Positions 39,234 to 48,787 of a stretch of DNA of 64,000 bases are shown piece after piece. The DNA comes from Candidatus Pantoea formicae. Its GTDB lineage: Bacteria; Pseudomonadota; Gammaproteobacteria; Enterobacterales; Enterobacteriaceae. The notes beneath the pieces are model-generated. The model was not told the origin of the DNA. It saw only the letters and a list, made by a program, of their open reading frames with translations, and ran no database searches. The DNA lies in the NCBI RefSeq assembly GCF_011752625.1, contig NZ_VWXD01000002.1, positions 62,001 to 126,000 of the forward strand, read 5' to 3'. A program made the translations under genes and the position numbers. Position 1 is the first letter of the stretch, and each line of letters begins with the position of its first letter.

Positions 39234-40067
39234 TTACTTATACAGCCCCTGCAAAAACGTATGGACAAACTCCGGCACCACCTCACTGGCTAAACCGTAC
39301 TGACTTTCCGCGAACTCGTTGCCGACCTGGCTCGGCTCCAGATTCAGCTCAACGGTGTGCGCGCCGTGCAATTTGGCTTCATGAACAAAGCCAGCAGCCG
39401 GATAAACGTGGCCAGAGGTGCCAATAGCAATAAACAGATTCGCTTTTTCAATTGCTTGGTAAATCTCTTCCATGCCTAATGGCATCTCGCCGAACCACAC
39501 CACATGGGGGCGCAGTCTTGCCGGGAATTGACAGCAAGTACAGCGATCGTTCTCGGTGACATCCTCTGACCAATCCAGAACCTGGCCGCTGCTCTCACAA
39601 CGCACTTTCAGCAGTTCACCGTGCATATGCAGCACACGCTGGCTGCCTGCACGCTCATGCAGGTTGTCGATATTCTGCGTCACCAGCAGGAAGTTATCCC
39701 CTAATACCTGCTCCATCTCCGCCAGCGCTTTGTGCGCCGCGTTAGGCTGGATTTCAGACTGTTGCAGCTGGCGACGACGCGCATTGTAAAACGCTTGCAC
39801 CATCGCAGGATCCCGCTGGAAACCTTCGGGCGTAGCCACATCCTCTACCCGATGCTCTTCCCACAGCCCGTCAGCTGCTCGGAAGGTACGGATCCCCGAT
39901 TCAGCAGAGATCCCAGCACCGGTCAGTACCACTACGCGCGGTTGCGGATGCGCAGCCAGTTCAGCTTTGCGATCGCGTTCAAAGATGCGCTGGCGAAAGC
40001 GCTGGTGCACTTTGCGGCGGTTTTTCTTGTCGCGGGCGAGTCGTAGGCGGCGGCGCGGTATGCGCAT
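39234..40067 (-). CDS. cobB: NAD-dependent protein deacylase CobB (sirtuin)
   Basis: Removes acetyl and succinyl groups from lysines, for example activating acetyl-CoA synthetase. The 277-residue protein begins with a very basic tail ([19 protein letters not shown]), as the long E. coli form does. Sirtuin motifs: [17 protein letters not shown] for [16 protein letters not shown], catalytic His in [13 protein letters not shown], zinc Cys residues in VRCESS and DRCTCC, and FGEMPLG. GGAG lies 8 bp before the ATG. Single gene between pepT and lolE, matching E. coli. Confidence 0.95.
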   Translation of the reverse strand: MRIPRRRLRLARDKKNRRKVHQRFRQRIFERDRKAELAAHPQPRVVVLTGAGISAESGIRTFRAADGLWEEHRVEDVATPEGFQRDPAMVQAFYNARRRQLQQSEIQPNAAHKALAEMEQVLGDNFLLVTQNIDNLHERAGSQRVLHMHGELLKVRCESSGQVLDWSEDVTENDRCTCCQFPARLRPHVVWFGEMPLGMEEIYQAIEKANLFIAIGTSGHVYPAAGFVHEAKLHGAHTVELNLEPSQVGNEFAESQYGLASEVVPEFVHTFLQGLYK

Positions 40068-40184
40068 AAAGGCTCCTTAATCTGCGGCGGTTATGGCCGC
40101 ACGTCGGGTGTTTTGTACGGGTTAATGGTTCCCGATAATAGCGGCTACGCATGACGGCTGCATGCCACAGACGCTTAAAATGTG

Positions 40185-40211
40185 CGCAGCCGCGAAAGCG
40201 GCTGCGTTTTT
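40185..40211. terminator. Hairpin terminator between cobB and lolE
   Basis: CGCAGCCGC-GAAA-GCGGCTGCG, a 9-bp stem with a GAAA loop, then TTTTTATC on the plus strand. The minus-strand side, which would end lolCDE, has the weaker tail GCACATTTTAAG. Located 10 bp past the lolE stop. Confidence 0.75.
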
Positions 40212-40215
40212 ATCC

Positions 40216-41460
40216 TTACTGACCACTGAGTACGCGAGCAGGATCGATACGGCTGGCACGTCGCGCCGGATACCAACTGGCGATCAAACTGAGCACAATC
40301 GCCGTCACCAGTACGGAAATCACATCAATCCAATGCAACTCCGATGGCAGGAAATCAATAAAGTAGATATCCCCCGCCAGCAACTGATGGCCGGTAAGAT
40401 GCTCCAGCCCACGCACGATCGGCGTCAGATTGAGCGCCACCAGCACACCCACCACCACGCCGCTGATGCTGCCGAGCAATCCGGCCAGCAAGCCATACCA
40501 GATAAAAATGGCGCGGATCAGTCCATCTTTAGCACCCAACGTGCGCAGCACCGCAATATCACTGCTCTTGTCTTTCACCGCCATCACTAACGTGGAGACG
40601 ATATTGAAACAGGCCACGCCAATCACCAGCACCATCGCCAGATACATAATCGCGCGTATCATCTGGATATCGCGGTACATGTAACCGTAAGTGCCAATCC
40701 AGCTTTTAATGTAGACATAAGAGTGCGTCACTTCACCGGCATCGCGAACCAGTTTTTGTGCCTGGAACGGATCGCTCATCTTCAGCGCAATGCCGCTGAC
40801 GCTGTCACCCATATCGAGATATTTCTGTGCATCCGCCAAGGGCACCAGCGCCAGGCTGTGATCCAGCATCCCGCTGAGTTGCAGAATGCCCGACACCTGC
40901 AGCCGAATACGCTTCGGCTGCAGCAGCTTATTTTCACCGTCGTTATTGGGGATCATGATGGTGATCCAATCGCCCTGCTTCACGTTAAGCGATTTCGCAA
41001 TGCCGCCACCAAGGATGATCTGCTGTTTATCCGCGCCGAATTGCTGCCACGCATCGCCATCGACAAAGCTCGGTAAAGCGCTCAGGCGTGATTCCTGTTG
41101 TGGATCGACACCTTTTACTTGCAGCGCCTGCATCTTCGCGCCGCTCTCAATCAAGCCGGTGAAGTTAACGTAAGGCGCCGCTGCTGCAATGCCGGGCACC
41201 TTTTCAATCGGTGCAATCATCGGCTGCCAGTTGCGGAATGGCTGATTAACCGGCTCGATTTCTCCGTGCGGTACCACGGCCAAAATGCGCTTGTTCAGCT
41301 CGCGCTCAAAACCGTTCATCGCACTCAGACCAATAATCAATACGGCGACACCGAGGGCGATACCAATGGTCGAGATGATGGAGATCAGTGAGACCATGCC
41401 ACCGCGCCGCCGACCGCGACTAAAGCGCAGCCCAAGCAGCAGGGATAATGATGAACCCAT
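40216..41460 (-). CDS. lolE: Lipoprotein-releasing system permease LolE
   Basis: One of two permeases of the LolCDE ABC complex that extracts outer-membrane lipoproteins from the inner membrane and hands them to LolA. It has 414 residues with one N-terminal membrane helix ([20 protein letters not shown] region), a large periplasmic domain and three C-terminal helices, the FtsX/MacB layout. The ATG overlaps the lolD stop (ATGA), so the two are coupled. Similar in sequence to LolC encoded two genes upstream. Confidence 0.96.
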   Translation of the reverse strand: MGSSLSLLLGLRFSRGRRRGGMVSLISIISTIGIALGVAVLIIGLSAMNGFERELNKRILAVVPHGEIEPVNQPFRNWQPMIAPIEKVPGIAAAAPYVNFTGLIESGAKMQALQVKGVDPQQESRLSALPSFVDGDAWQQFGADKQQIILGGGIAKSLNVKQGDWITIMIPNNDGENKLLQPKRIRLQVSGILQLSGMLDHSLALVPLADAQKYLDMGDSVSGIALKMSDPFQAQKLVRDAGEVTHSYVYIKSWIGTYGYMYRDIQMIRAIMYLAMVLVIGVACFNIVSTLVMAVKDKSSDIAVLRTLGAKDGLIRAIFIWYGLLAGLLGSISGVVVGVLVALNLTPIVRGLEHLTGHQLLAGDIYFIDFLPSELHWIDVISVLVTAIVLSLIASWYPARRASRIDPARVLSGQ

Positions 41461-42161
41461 CAGATTGCTCCCAGCGTCAGATGCTCGCTCAGTTGACCGT
41501 CGCGCATCTCCATCTGGCGATTGAGACGTTTAGCCAAGTTCAGATCGTGCGTCACCACCAAAAATGCAGTGCCCTGCTGCTGATTCAGCTCACCCAACAG
41601 TTTGAAAATCGCATCGGCGTTACGCGCATCCAGGTTACCGGTCGGTTCATCGGCCATCACCAGGCGCGGACGGTTCACCAGCGCACGCGCAATAGCCACA
41701 CGCTGACGTTCACCACCCGACAGCTCAGAAGGACGATGTGCGGCGCGTTTTTCCAGTCCTACCGCTGCCAGCATTTCCAGCGCGCGCGAGGCAGCTTCAG
41801 CTTTCGCAGTTTTGCCAATCAACAACGGCATCGCCACATTCTCTAACGCCGTGAAGTCGGGCAATAAATGGTGGAACTGATAGATAAAGCCCAGTTCGCG
41901 GTTGCGCAGTTCGGCTTTAGCGGCAGAAGACATGGCATTCAGTGATTTGCCATCAAACACCACATCACCCGAAGTGGGCGCATCCAGGCCACCCAGCAGA
42001 TGCAGTAAGGTACTTTTACCCGAACCGGAGCTACCAACGATGGCCGTCAGTTCGCCTGGCTGCAGGCTAAAAGCCACATTGCGCAGCACATCGGTCTGCA
42101 CGCTGCCTTCCTGATAGCGTTTGCACAGGTCACGACACTGCAACAAAGGGGTATTACTCAT
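41460..42161 (-). CDS. lolD: Lipoprotein-releasing system ATPase LolD
   Basis: ABC ATPase powering LolCDE. ATG 42161 gives 233 residues, the E. coli length, beginning [16 protein letters not shown]; a longer upstream reading inside lolC is rejected. Walker A is GSSGSGKST, signature [15 protein letters not shown], Walker [13 protein letters not shown]; the family-specific [20 protein letters not shown] segment is present. Start overlaps the lolC end by 8 bp. Confidence 0.97.
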   Translation of the reverse strand: MSNTPLLQCRDLCKRYQEGSVQTDVLRNVAFSLQPGELTAIVGSSGSGKSTLLHLLGGLDAPTSGDVVFDGKSLNAMSSAAKAELRNRELGFIYQFHHLLPDFTALENVAMPLLIGKTAKAEAASRALEMLAAVGLEKRAAHRPSELSGGERQRVAIARALVNRPRLVMADEPTGNLDARNADAIFKLLGELNQQQGTAFLVVTHDLNLAKRLNRQMEMRDGQLSEHLTLGAI

Positions 42162-43353
42162 AACGTAAAGCCTCAGCGGGTTGTACGGCGGCAGCGCGCC
42201 ATGACGGATAAAGGGTAGAGAGCAGCGCAACGATCATTGAGACCAGCGCAATAGTGACCACCTGCCAGACGTTGATATCGACTGGCAGCGCCGCGCCATC
42301 AAGGAACAGGCCAATTACCGGCATCAAATTGTTAAGCTGGCTGGCGAGCAGCACACCGAGCAGCGTACCCAGCAACGTGCCGATAATGCCTGCACTGGCG
42401 CCCTGCACCATAAACACCGCAACGATCTGTCGGCGGGTTAAGCCCTGCGTTTGCAAAATCGCCACTTCGCCCTGCTTTTCCATGATCAGCAGACCTAAGG
42501 AGGTAATAATGTTGAATGCGGCCACGGCAATGATCAGGCTGAGCAGCAGCCCCATCATGTTTTTCTCCATGCGCACGGCCTGGAACAGATCGCCCTTGCG
42601 TTCGCGCCAGTCTTTCAGGATTAGTCCATCCGGCAGTTTCTGCTCGCTAAAGGTATCCACATTGAGCGGTTTTTCCAGCCAGAGACGCCAGCCCGTGATG
42701 TTCCCCAGCGGGTAGCGCATTACGCGCGATGCGTCCTGCTGATTCACCAGAATCTGGTAGGCATCAACTTCACTGTTAGCAGCATAGGTGCCCGCCACCG
42801 TGAAGATACGCTGACTCGGCAGGCGTCCAACCGGCGTGAATTGGCTCACGGTAGGCACCATCAGACGCAGTTGATCACCGCGTTTAACGCCCAACTGCGA
42901 GGCCAGTTGCTCACCGAGGATCACATTGTATTGACCCGGTTGCAGCACGCTCTGCTGAGTATTGACGAGGTAAGGCGTCAGAGGATCTTGTTCATCAGGA
43001 TTGATGCCGAGCATGACACCCACAGAGACGTTGCGCGCACTCTGCAGCACCACATCTGCCGTAGTGAGGGGAGCCATACGCGTCACGCCCTGCAAGTTAA
43101 GGTTCTGCGCGGGGATCTGCTGCGGATTGATGCTGCCTTTGTCACTGGTGACCAGCGCTTGCGGCATCAGGCCGAGGATATTGCCTTCCAGCTCGCGCTC
43201 AAAGCCGTTCATCACTGACAGCACGGTCACCAACGCCAGCACGCCGAGCGTGATACCAATGGTTGAGAGCCAGGAGACGAAGCGACCAAAGCGGTCTGAG
43301 GCACGTCCACGCATGTAGCGCAAACCGATGAATAACGCGACTGGTTGATACAT
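42154..43353 (-). CDS. lolC: Lipoprotein-releasing system permease LolC
   Basis: The LolA-recruiting permease of LolCDE, 399 residues, as in E. coli. Layout: N-terminal helix ([20 protein letters not shown]), periplasmic domain with the Hook region, and three C-terminal helices ([60 protein letters not shown]). First gene of lolCDE. Essential in E. coli. Upstream lies a 470-bp region with ERIC repeats. Confidence 0.96.
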   Translation of the reverse strand: MYQPVALFIGLRYMRGRASDRFGRFVSWLSTIGITLGVLALVTVLSVMNGFERELEGNILGLMPQALVTSDKGSINPQQIPAQNLNLQGVTRMAPLTTADVVLQSARNVSVGVMLGINPDEQDPLTPYLVNTQQSVLQPGQYNVILGEQLASQLGVKRGDQLRLMVPTVSQFTPVGRLPSQRIFTVAGTYAANSEVDAYQILVNQQDASRVMRYPLGNITGWRLWLEKPLNVDTFSEQKLPDGLILKDWRERKGDLFQAVRMEKNMMGLLLSLIIAVAAFNIITSLGLLIMEKQGEVAILQTQGLTRRQIVAVFMVQGASAGIIGTLLGTLLGVLLASQLNNLMPVIGLFLDGAALPVDINVWQVVTIALVSMIVALLSTLYPSWRAAAVQPAEALRYE

Positions 43354-43540
43354 GAGATCCGTCTTGGCAGTTGCCTGAAAATAAGTAATGGGATGATAAA
43401 GGAGCCGTCTGCTTTATGAAACCTCTAACCCTCTGAGTCTGCGGCAAAGTTGCGTCGAAATACGTCACGATCTGCGGCAATGCATAAAATTGCGACAAAA
43501 TAATGATACTAATTGTGCGTTTATTAGGCAGTCACTGGGG

Positions 43541-43764
43541 TAGACTTTTGATATGTCGTTTATTTGCACCGCAGTCAGCCCAAAATAATTCGTGCTGTGG
43601 CAAGGCGGCAAGCCTGTGAATCCCAGGAGCTTACTGGAGTAAGTGACGGGGATAGACTTTTAAGATGTCGTTTATTTGCACCACAGTCAGCCCAAAATAA
43701 TTCGTGCTGTGGCAAGGCGGCAAGCCTGTGAATCCCCAGGAGCTTACTGGAGTAAGTGACTGGG
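43541..43764. repeat. 112-bp tandem duplication containing a truncated ERIC copy
   Basis: Two direct copies, 43541-43652 and 43653-43764, begin with TAGACTTTT and ATGTCGTTTATTTGCACC and share the left half of an ERIC element. They differ by a few bases and one C in the CCCC run. The first copy stops after the ERIC centre (AGTAAGTGAC), so the element was broken and re-joined to a full copy. Confidence 0.85.
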
Positions 43765-43811
43765 GTTAGCAGGTGCAGCCAACGCCGCCACAGCGCGAAG
43801 TATGAAGGGCG
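43688..43811. repeat. ERIC element (full copy)
   Basis: Enterobacterial repetitive intergenic consensus element, about 124 bp. Its hallmark centre is GTGAATCCCCAGGAGCTTAC followed by AGTAAGTGACTGGGG, the sequences targeted by standard ERIC primers; the right end is GCGCGAAGTATGAAGGGCG. The right end runs directly into the GAGGAGG ribosome site of the next small gene. Confidence 0.92.
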
Positions 43812-43825
43812 AGGAGGATCACCCC

Positions 43826-44035
43826 ATGTTCAGATTTCCGAAGGGCAGTATTGTAAAACACAAATCGGGAGAAATCAGAGGCGAGATCGTGAACGTCTTT
43901 GAACAGGGAGATGCGCCAACCGGCTATTACGTGAAGTGGGACGACGGCAATCACAGCTACCATCTGGAGAAAGAGCTGTCATGGGCTAACGTCGATCGTC
44001 CGCGTATGCACTACACACAGCAATCAAGTAAGTGA
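43826..44035 (+). CDS. Small unknown protein between ERIC elements
   Basis: A 69-residue soluble protein, not recognised. It starts MFRFPKGSIVKHKSGEIRGE; the text (GSIVKHKSGEIRGEIVNVF, GYYVKWDDGNHSYHLEKEL) looks like a small SH3-like beta barrel. ATG 43826 has GAGGAGG 8 bp upstream; a start at 43802 inside the ERIC end is possible. No signal peptide. The ERIC element on its left supplies the leader, another ERIC copy lies to its right. Confidence 0.65.
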   Translation: MFRFPKGSIVKHKSGEIRGEIVNVFEQGDAPTGYYVKWDDGNHSYHLEKELSWANVDRPRMHYTQQSSK

Positions 44036-44130
44036 CTGTTCCCCAATAATTCAAGGCGCCGTTCCACGGGTTAAAGCCGCAAATCAAATCACGTGGCAAG
44101 GAAATGAAACTCCAGTCACTCACTGAAGTA

Positions 44131-44253
44131 AGCCCAAAATAATTCGTGCTGTGGCAAGGCGGCAAGCCTGTGAATCCCCAGGAGCTTACTGAAGTAAGTG
44201 ACTGGGGTTTGCAGGCGCAGCCAACGCGGCCACCGCGCGAAGTATGAAGGGCG
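44131..44253. repeat. ERIC element upstream of mfd
   Basis: A third ERIC copy of about 123 bp with the same centre (TGAATCCCCAGGAGCTTAC, AGTAAGTGACTGGGG) and right end (GCGCGAAGTATGAAGGGCG). Same orientation as the copy at 43688. It fills most of the 306-bp gap between the small gene and mfd and may lie in the mfd leader. Confidence 0.92.
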
Positions 44254-44341
44254 ATGAGAAATAGCACCGCGACAGATGATCCTCAAGGCGGATTATGGAA
44301 TGATAACGCCCTGGAATCCAAGGAGAGAATGTCGAGTCCTT

Positions 44342-47300
44342 ATGTCGGAACAGCGTCGTTATACCCTGCCTGCTAAAGCAGGCGATCATCGTCAGCTCGG
44401 CGAACTGGTGGGTGCCGCGCAAGCGGTTGAGTGCGCCAGTATTACTGAACGCCATCCTGGCCCGGTGTTGATGATTACACCGGATATGCAATCTGCCCTG
44501 CGTCTGCAGGAGGAGATTCGTCAGTTTACCGATCTGCCGGTCACCAATCTCGCCGACTGGGAGACGCTGCCCTACGACAGTTTCTCACCGCATCAGGACA
44601 TCATTTCCGCTCGTCTCTCTACCTTGTATCAACTGCCCAACCTGACGCGTGGCATGCTGATTATGCCGGTCAACACGCTGATGCAACGCGTTTGCCCACA
44701 CAGTTTCCTGCACGGCCATGCGCTGGTGATGAAACAGGGACAAAAACTGTCGCGTGATGCGTTGCGTGACCAGTTGGAGCAAGCCGGTTATCGTCACGTT
44801 GACCAAGTCATGGAACACGGTGAATATGCCACACGCGGCGCCTTACTTGACCTCTTTCCGATGGGTAGCGATCAGCCTTATCGTATTGATTTCTTTGATG
44901 ACGAAATCGATAGCCTGCGTCTGTTTGATGTCGACAGCCAGCGTACACTGGAAGCCGTCGAGGCGATAAATCTCCTGCCCGCACACGAGTTCCCCACCGA
45001 TAAAGCCGCGATAGAGCTGTTTCGCACTCGCTGGCGTGAAATTTTTGATGTGCGACGCGAACCAGAACACGTTTATCAGCAGGTGAGCAAAGGCACGTTA
45101 CCTGCGGGTATCGAATATTGGCAGCCCCTGTTCTTTGAACAGGAGCTGCCGACGCTCTTTAGCTATCTGCCCGCCAATACGCTGGTATTGAACAGTGGCG
45201 ATCTCCACAGCAGTGCGGATCGTTTCTGGCAGGACGCCAATGCACGCTATGAGAATCGCCGCATCGACCCTATGCGCCCACTGCTGGAACCAGCCACCTT
45301 GTGGCTGCGCCCGGATGCATTACTCGGCGAACTCAAAGCCTGGCCGCGCATGCAGCTCAGCAGCGAAACGCTGCCAGAAAAAGCCGCCAATACCAATCTT
45401 GGCTATCAACCGCTGCCTGAATTGACAGTTCAGGCCCAGGCCAAAGCGCCACTCGATCTGCTGCGCCAGTTCATGGAACAGTTTGATGGGCAGATCATTT
45501 TCTCGGTGGAAAGTGAAGGCCGCCGTGAAAGCCTGCAGGAACTGCTGGCGCGCATCAAACTGCGTCCGCATCCCATTGAGCGCTTTGAAGAAGCCGCCAA
45601 ACAATCACACAGTTTGATGATTGGTGCCAGCGAGCGTGGCTTTATTGATAGCGCAGGTCATCGTGCATTGATTTGTGAGAGCGACCTGCTGGGTGAGCGT
45701 GTTAGTCGTCGTCGCCAGGATAATCGTCGAACCATCAATCCCGATGTGTTGATCCGCAACCTGGCCGAGTTACACCCCGGCCAGCCGGTGGTGCATCTGG
45801 AGCACGGCGTGGGTCGCTACATTGGCCTGACGACGCTGGAAGCGGGCGGCATTGTGGCGGAATACCTGATGCTCTCCTATGCGGGCGATGCCAAGCTTTA
45901 CGTACCTGTATCATCACTGCACCTGATCAGCCGCTACGCGGGTGGCGCAGACGAGAATGCCCCGCTGCACAAACTCGGCAGTGATGCCTGGTCACGCGCG
46001 CGCCAGAAAGCCGCTGAGAAAGTGCGCGATGTGGCGGCTGAACTGCTGGATATCTATGCCCAGCGCGCAGCCAAAACCGGCTTCGCCTTTAAGCACGATC
46101 GCGATCAGTATCAACTGTTCTGCGAAGGCTTCCCGTTTGAAACCACACCGGATCAGGGCCAGGCGATTAACGCTGTGCTGAGCGATATGTGCCAGCCGCT
46201 GGCAATGGACCGCCTGGTATGCGGTGACGTGGGCTTTGGTAAAACCGAAGTGGCGATGCGTGCCGCCTTCCTCGCGGTGGAGAATGCCAAACAAATCGCC
46301 GTGCTGGTGCCTACCACCCTGCTTGCGCAGCAACATTATGATAATTTCCGTGACCGTTTCGCCAATTGGCCGGTGCGCATTGAGATGCTGTCACGCTTCC
46401 GCAGCGCCAAAGAGCAAAGTCAGGTACTGGAGCAGGCACGTGAAGGCAAAGTGGATATTTTGATCGGCACACATAAGCTGCTGTCAAACGACCTGAAATG
46501 GCACGATCTCGGCCTGCTGATTGTCGATGAGGAACACCGCTTTGGGGTACGCCATAAAGAGCGTATTAAAGCGATGCGCGCGGACGTTGATATCCTGACT
46601 CTGACTGCCACGCCGATCCCACGAACGCTGAATATGGCGATGAGCGGCATGCGCGATCTGTCGATCATTGCAACACCGCCCGCGCGACGTCTGGCGGTGA
46701 AAACCTTTGTGCGTGAATACGATAGCTTAGTGGTGCGCGAGGCGATACTGCGTGAAATCTTGCGTGGTGGTCAGGTTTACTACCTGTATAACGACGTCGA
46801 GAATATCGAAAAAGCGTCACAACGTTTAGCGGAGCTGGTGCCTGAAGCCCGCATCGCCATTGGTCACGGCCAAATGCGCGAGCGCGATCTGGAACGGGTG
46901 ATGAATGATTTCCACCACCAGCGCTTTAACGTGCTGGTGTGTACCACCATTATCGAAACCGGTATTGATGTGCCGAGCGCCAACACCATCATCATTGAAC
47001 GCGCCGATCACTTCGGTCTGGCACAGTTGCACCAACTGCGTGGCCGTGTCGGTCGTTCGCATCACCAAGCCTACGCCTGGCTGCTGACGCCACATCCCAA
47101 AGCCATGACAACCGATGCACAGAAACGTCTGGAGGCCATCGCCTCTCTGGAAGATTTGGGCGCAGGCTTTGCGCTGGCAACCCACGATCTGGAGATCCGT
47201 GGTGCCGGTGAACTGTTAGGTGAAGATCAGAGCGGCCAGATGGAGACTATTGGCTTTACGCTGTATATGGAATTGCTGGAAAACGCCGTCGATGCACTAA

Positions 47301-47785
47301 AAGCCGGACGCGAACCCTCGCTGGAAGATCTCACCAGCAACCAGACCGAAATCGAGCTGCGCATGCCTGCGCTGCTGCCGGATGACTTTATCCCCGATGT
47401 AAATACGCGTTTGTCACTCTATAAACGTGTTGCCTCCGCCAGTGACGAGCAGGAACTGGCGGAACTGAAGGTTGAGATGATCGACCGTTTTGGCAAGCTG
47501 CCGGATGCAGCGCGAAATCTTCTGGATGTGGCAGGTTTACGTCTGGTGGCGCGAGAGCTGGGCGTGCGTAAAATTGAAGCCAGTGAGAAAGGCGGATTCT
47601 TCGAGTTCGCGCCGCAGAACCATGTCGATCCCGGCTGGTTGATTGGCTTGCTGCAAAAAGATCCTAAGCAGTGGAAGTTGGATGGCCCAACCCGTCTGAG
47701 ATTCACCCGCGATTTGGAAGAGCGTAAAGTGCGGATGGAGTGGGTGCAGAGTTTTATCAGCGAACTGGCGAAGAATCGGGTTTAG
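44342..47785 (+). CDS. mfd: Transcription-repair coupling factor Mfd
   Basis: Displaces stalled RNA polymerase and recruits UvrA. ATG 44342 gives 1147 residues (E. coli 1148) starting MSEQRRYTLPAKAG. Domain order: UvrB-like N-terminus with DWETLPYDSFSPHQDIIS, the RNA-polymerase-interacting domain near GQPVVHLEHGVGRYIGL, RecG-like helicase motifs (CGDVGFGKTEVAMRAAF, IVDEEHRFGVRHKE, LTATPIPRTL, TTIIETGIDVPSANT, QLRGRVGRSHHQAYAWLL) and the C-terminal TRCF domain. The nearest AAGGAG is 16 bp from this ATG but close to an out-of-frame ATG at 44329 that opens a 15-codon frame overlapping the mfd start. Confidence 0.96.
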   Translation: MSEQRRYTLPAKAGDHRQLGELVGAAQAVECASITERHPGPVLMITPDMQSALRLQEEIRQFTDLPVTNLADWETLPYDSFSPHQDIISARLSTLYQLPNLTRGMLIMPVNTLMQRVCPHSFLHGHALVMKQGQKLSRDALRDQLEQAGYRHVDQVMEHGEYATRGALLDLFPMGSDQPYRIDFFDDEIDSLRLFDVDSQRTLEAVEAINLLPAHEFPTDKAAIELFRTRWREIFDVRREPEHVYQQVSKGTLPAGIEYWQPLFFEQELPTLFSYLPANTLVLNSGDLHSSADRFWQDANARYENRRIDPMRPLLEPATLWLRPDALLGELKAWPRMQLSSETLPEKAANTNLGYQPLPELTVQAQAKAPLDLLRQFMEQFDGQIIFSVESEGRRESLQELLARIKLRPHPIERFEEAAKQSHSLMIGASERGFIDSAGHRALICESDLLGERVSRRRQDNRRTINPDVLIRNLAELHPGQPVVHLEHGVGRYIGLTTLEAGGIVAEYLMLSYAGDAKLYVPVSSLHLISRYAGGADENAPLHKLGSDAWSRARQKAAEKVRDVAAELLDIYAQRAAKTGFAFKHDRDQYQLFCEGFPFETTPDQGQAINAVLSDMCQPLAMDRLVCGDVGFGKTEVAMRAAFLAVENAKQIAVLVPTTLLAQQHYDNFRDRFANWPVRIEMLSRFRSAKEQSQVLEQAREGKVDILIGTHKLLSNDLKWHDLGLLIVDEEHRFGVRHKERIKAMRADVDILTLTATPIPRTLNMAMSGMRDLSIIATPPARRLAVKTFVREYDSLVVREAILREILRGGQVYYLYNDVENIEKASQRLAELVPEARIAIGHGQMRERDLERVMNDFHHQRFNVLVCTTIIETGIDVPSANTIIIERADHFGLAQLHQLRGRVGRSHHQAYAWLLTPHPKAMTTDAQKRLEAIASLEDLGAGFALATHDLEIRGAGELLGEDQSGQMETIGFTLYMELLENAVDALKAGREPSLEDLTSNQTEIELRMPALLPDDFIPDVNTRLSLYKRVASASDEQELAELKVEMIDRFGKLPDAARNLLDVAGLRLVARELGVRKIEASEKGGFFEFAPQNHVDPGWLIGLLQKDPKQWKLDGPTRLRFTRDLEERKVRMEWVQSFISELAKNRV

Positions 47786-47891
47786 CGTCCTCAGTCGCAT
47801 CAAACGTCGCGCAGCAATCCATTGCGCGTCTGAACGCAACATTGTCGCTGTTGGAACACGAGATAAATCTCCCCTCCGGTTTAAACCATAA

Positions 47892-47915
47892 AAAAAGCGC
47901 CTTACGGCGCTTTTT
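47892..47915. terminator. Terminator between mfd and ycfJ
   Basis: AAAAAGCGCC-TTAC-GGCGCTTTTT, a short G/C stem flanked by A- and T-runs, so it can serve both convergent genes. Confidence 0.88.
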
Positions 47916-47948
47916 CCTTTACTGCTGCTGTGACGTGTCTTTGCCCAA

Positions 47949-48491
47949 TTAGGCCTGATTCGAATTCAGGATCAGCTGACCATTACGATCGAGCGGAATG
48001 CGGGTGCCAGGGTCATTCTCCATGCGGATTTTGCCCTGCTGGTCGCCTATTTTATAGGTCACATCATAACCCAGCATTTTTTCCTGTTTGTCATAGACGG
48101 TTTTGCAACGCTGCTCGTTGGTGGTGTAGGTATCACGATCTTGCAGTGCCCCTTGCACCTGGTTACCACCGTAACCGCCCGCCAGCGCGCCCGCTACCGT
48201 TGCGACATCGCGCCCACGACCGCCACCAAACTGGTGACCGAGCACGCCGCCCGCCACTGCACCCAGTACCGAACCGGCGATGCGGTTCTCATCCTGTACC
48301 GGACGACGATGCGTTAACGTCACGTTGCGACACTCCTGTCGCGGTTGTTTAATGCTCTCTTTGATCGGCGTCGCCGAGAGAACCTGTGCATACTGCGGGC
48401 CGCGATCAAAGACATCCATGCTGGCGACGGCGGCCACACCTAATGCTGCTGCCACGCCGATACCGATACCCGCTAACATTGATTTATTCAC
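47949..48491 (-). CDS. ycfJ: Glycine-zipper protein YcfJ
   Basis: A 180-residue envelope protein. The start is GTG 48491 (AGGAGG 9 bp upstream), giving MNKSMLAGIGIGVAAALGVA with an N-terminal hydrophobic segment as in E. coli YcfJ. The central glycine zipper (IAGSVLGAVAGGVLGHQFGG, VAGALAGGYGGNQVQG) could insert in the membrane, and Cys residues flank it (QECRNV, QRCKTV). The C-terminus GDQQGKIRMENDPGTRIPLD is conserved. Function not established. Confidence 0.9.
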   Translation of the reverse strand: MNKSMLAGIGIGVAAALGVAAVASMDVFDRGPQYAQVLSATPIKESIKQPRQECRNVTLTHRRPVQDENRIAGSVLGAVAGGVLGHQFGGGRGRDVATVAGALAGGYGGNQVQGALQDRDTYTTNEQRCKTVYDKQEKMLGYDVTYKIGDQQGKIRMENDPGTRIPLDRNGQLILNSNQA

Positions 48492-48761
48492 AGGAATGTC
48501 CTCCTGAATGTTGTTACCGCGCATTCCTGCCGCTACCCAATCCTGAGTAGCCGAGGCATAACCGGCGTGCGCGCCGCGCCGTGTTTGTGGATATAAGTTT
48601 TACAGATGGCCCGTAATTGCAACATCAGATTAATGGAGGAAACGCAGCGGAAAGCCGTCAGGGCCAGTTTTTCGGAGAGTTCTGAGAGCAGCTGAAATAC
48701 CGCCGTAACCTTAAGCTGAATTATCGTTTTTCAGGGAGTTACGGCAGGTAAAGGGGCATCG

Positions 48762-48780
48762 GGCGGCCTGTTACCGCCCG
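48762..48780 (-). terminator. Hairpin after ndh
   Basis: GGGCGG and CCGCCC form a 6-bp stem 8 bp past the ndh stop codon on the minus strand; no U-tract is seen, so termination there is uncertain. The rest of the ycfJ-ndh gap (48492-48787) shows no gene. Confidence 0.4.
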
Positions 48781-48787
48781 TCAATCA

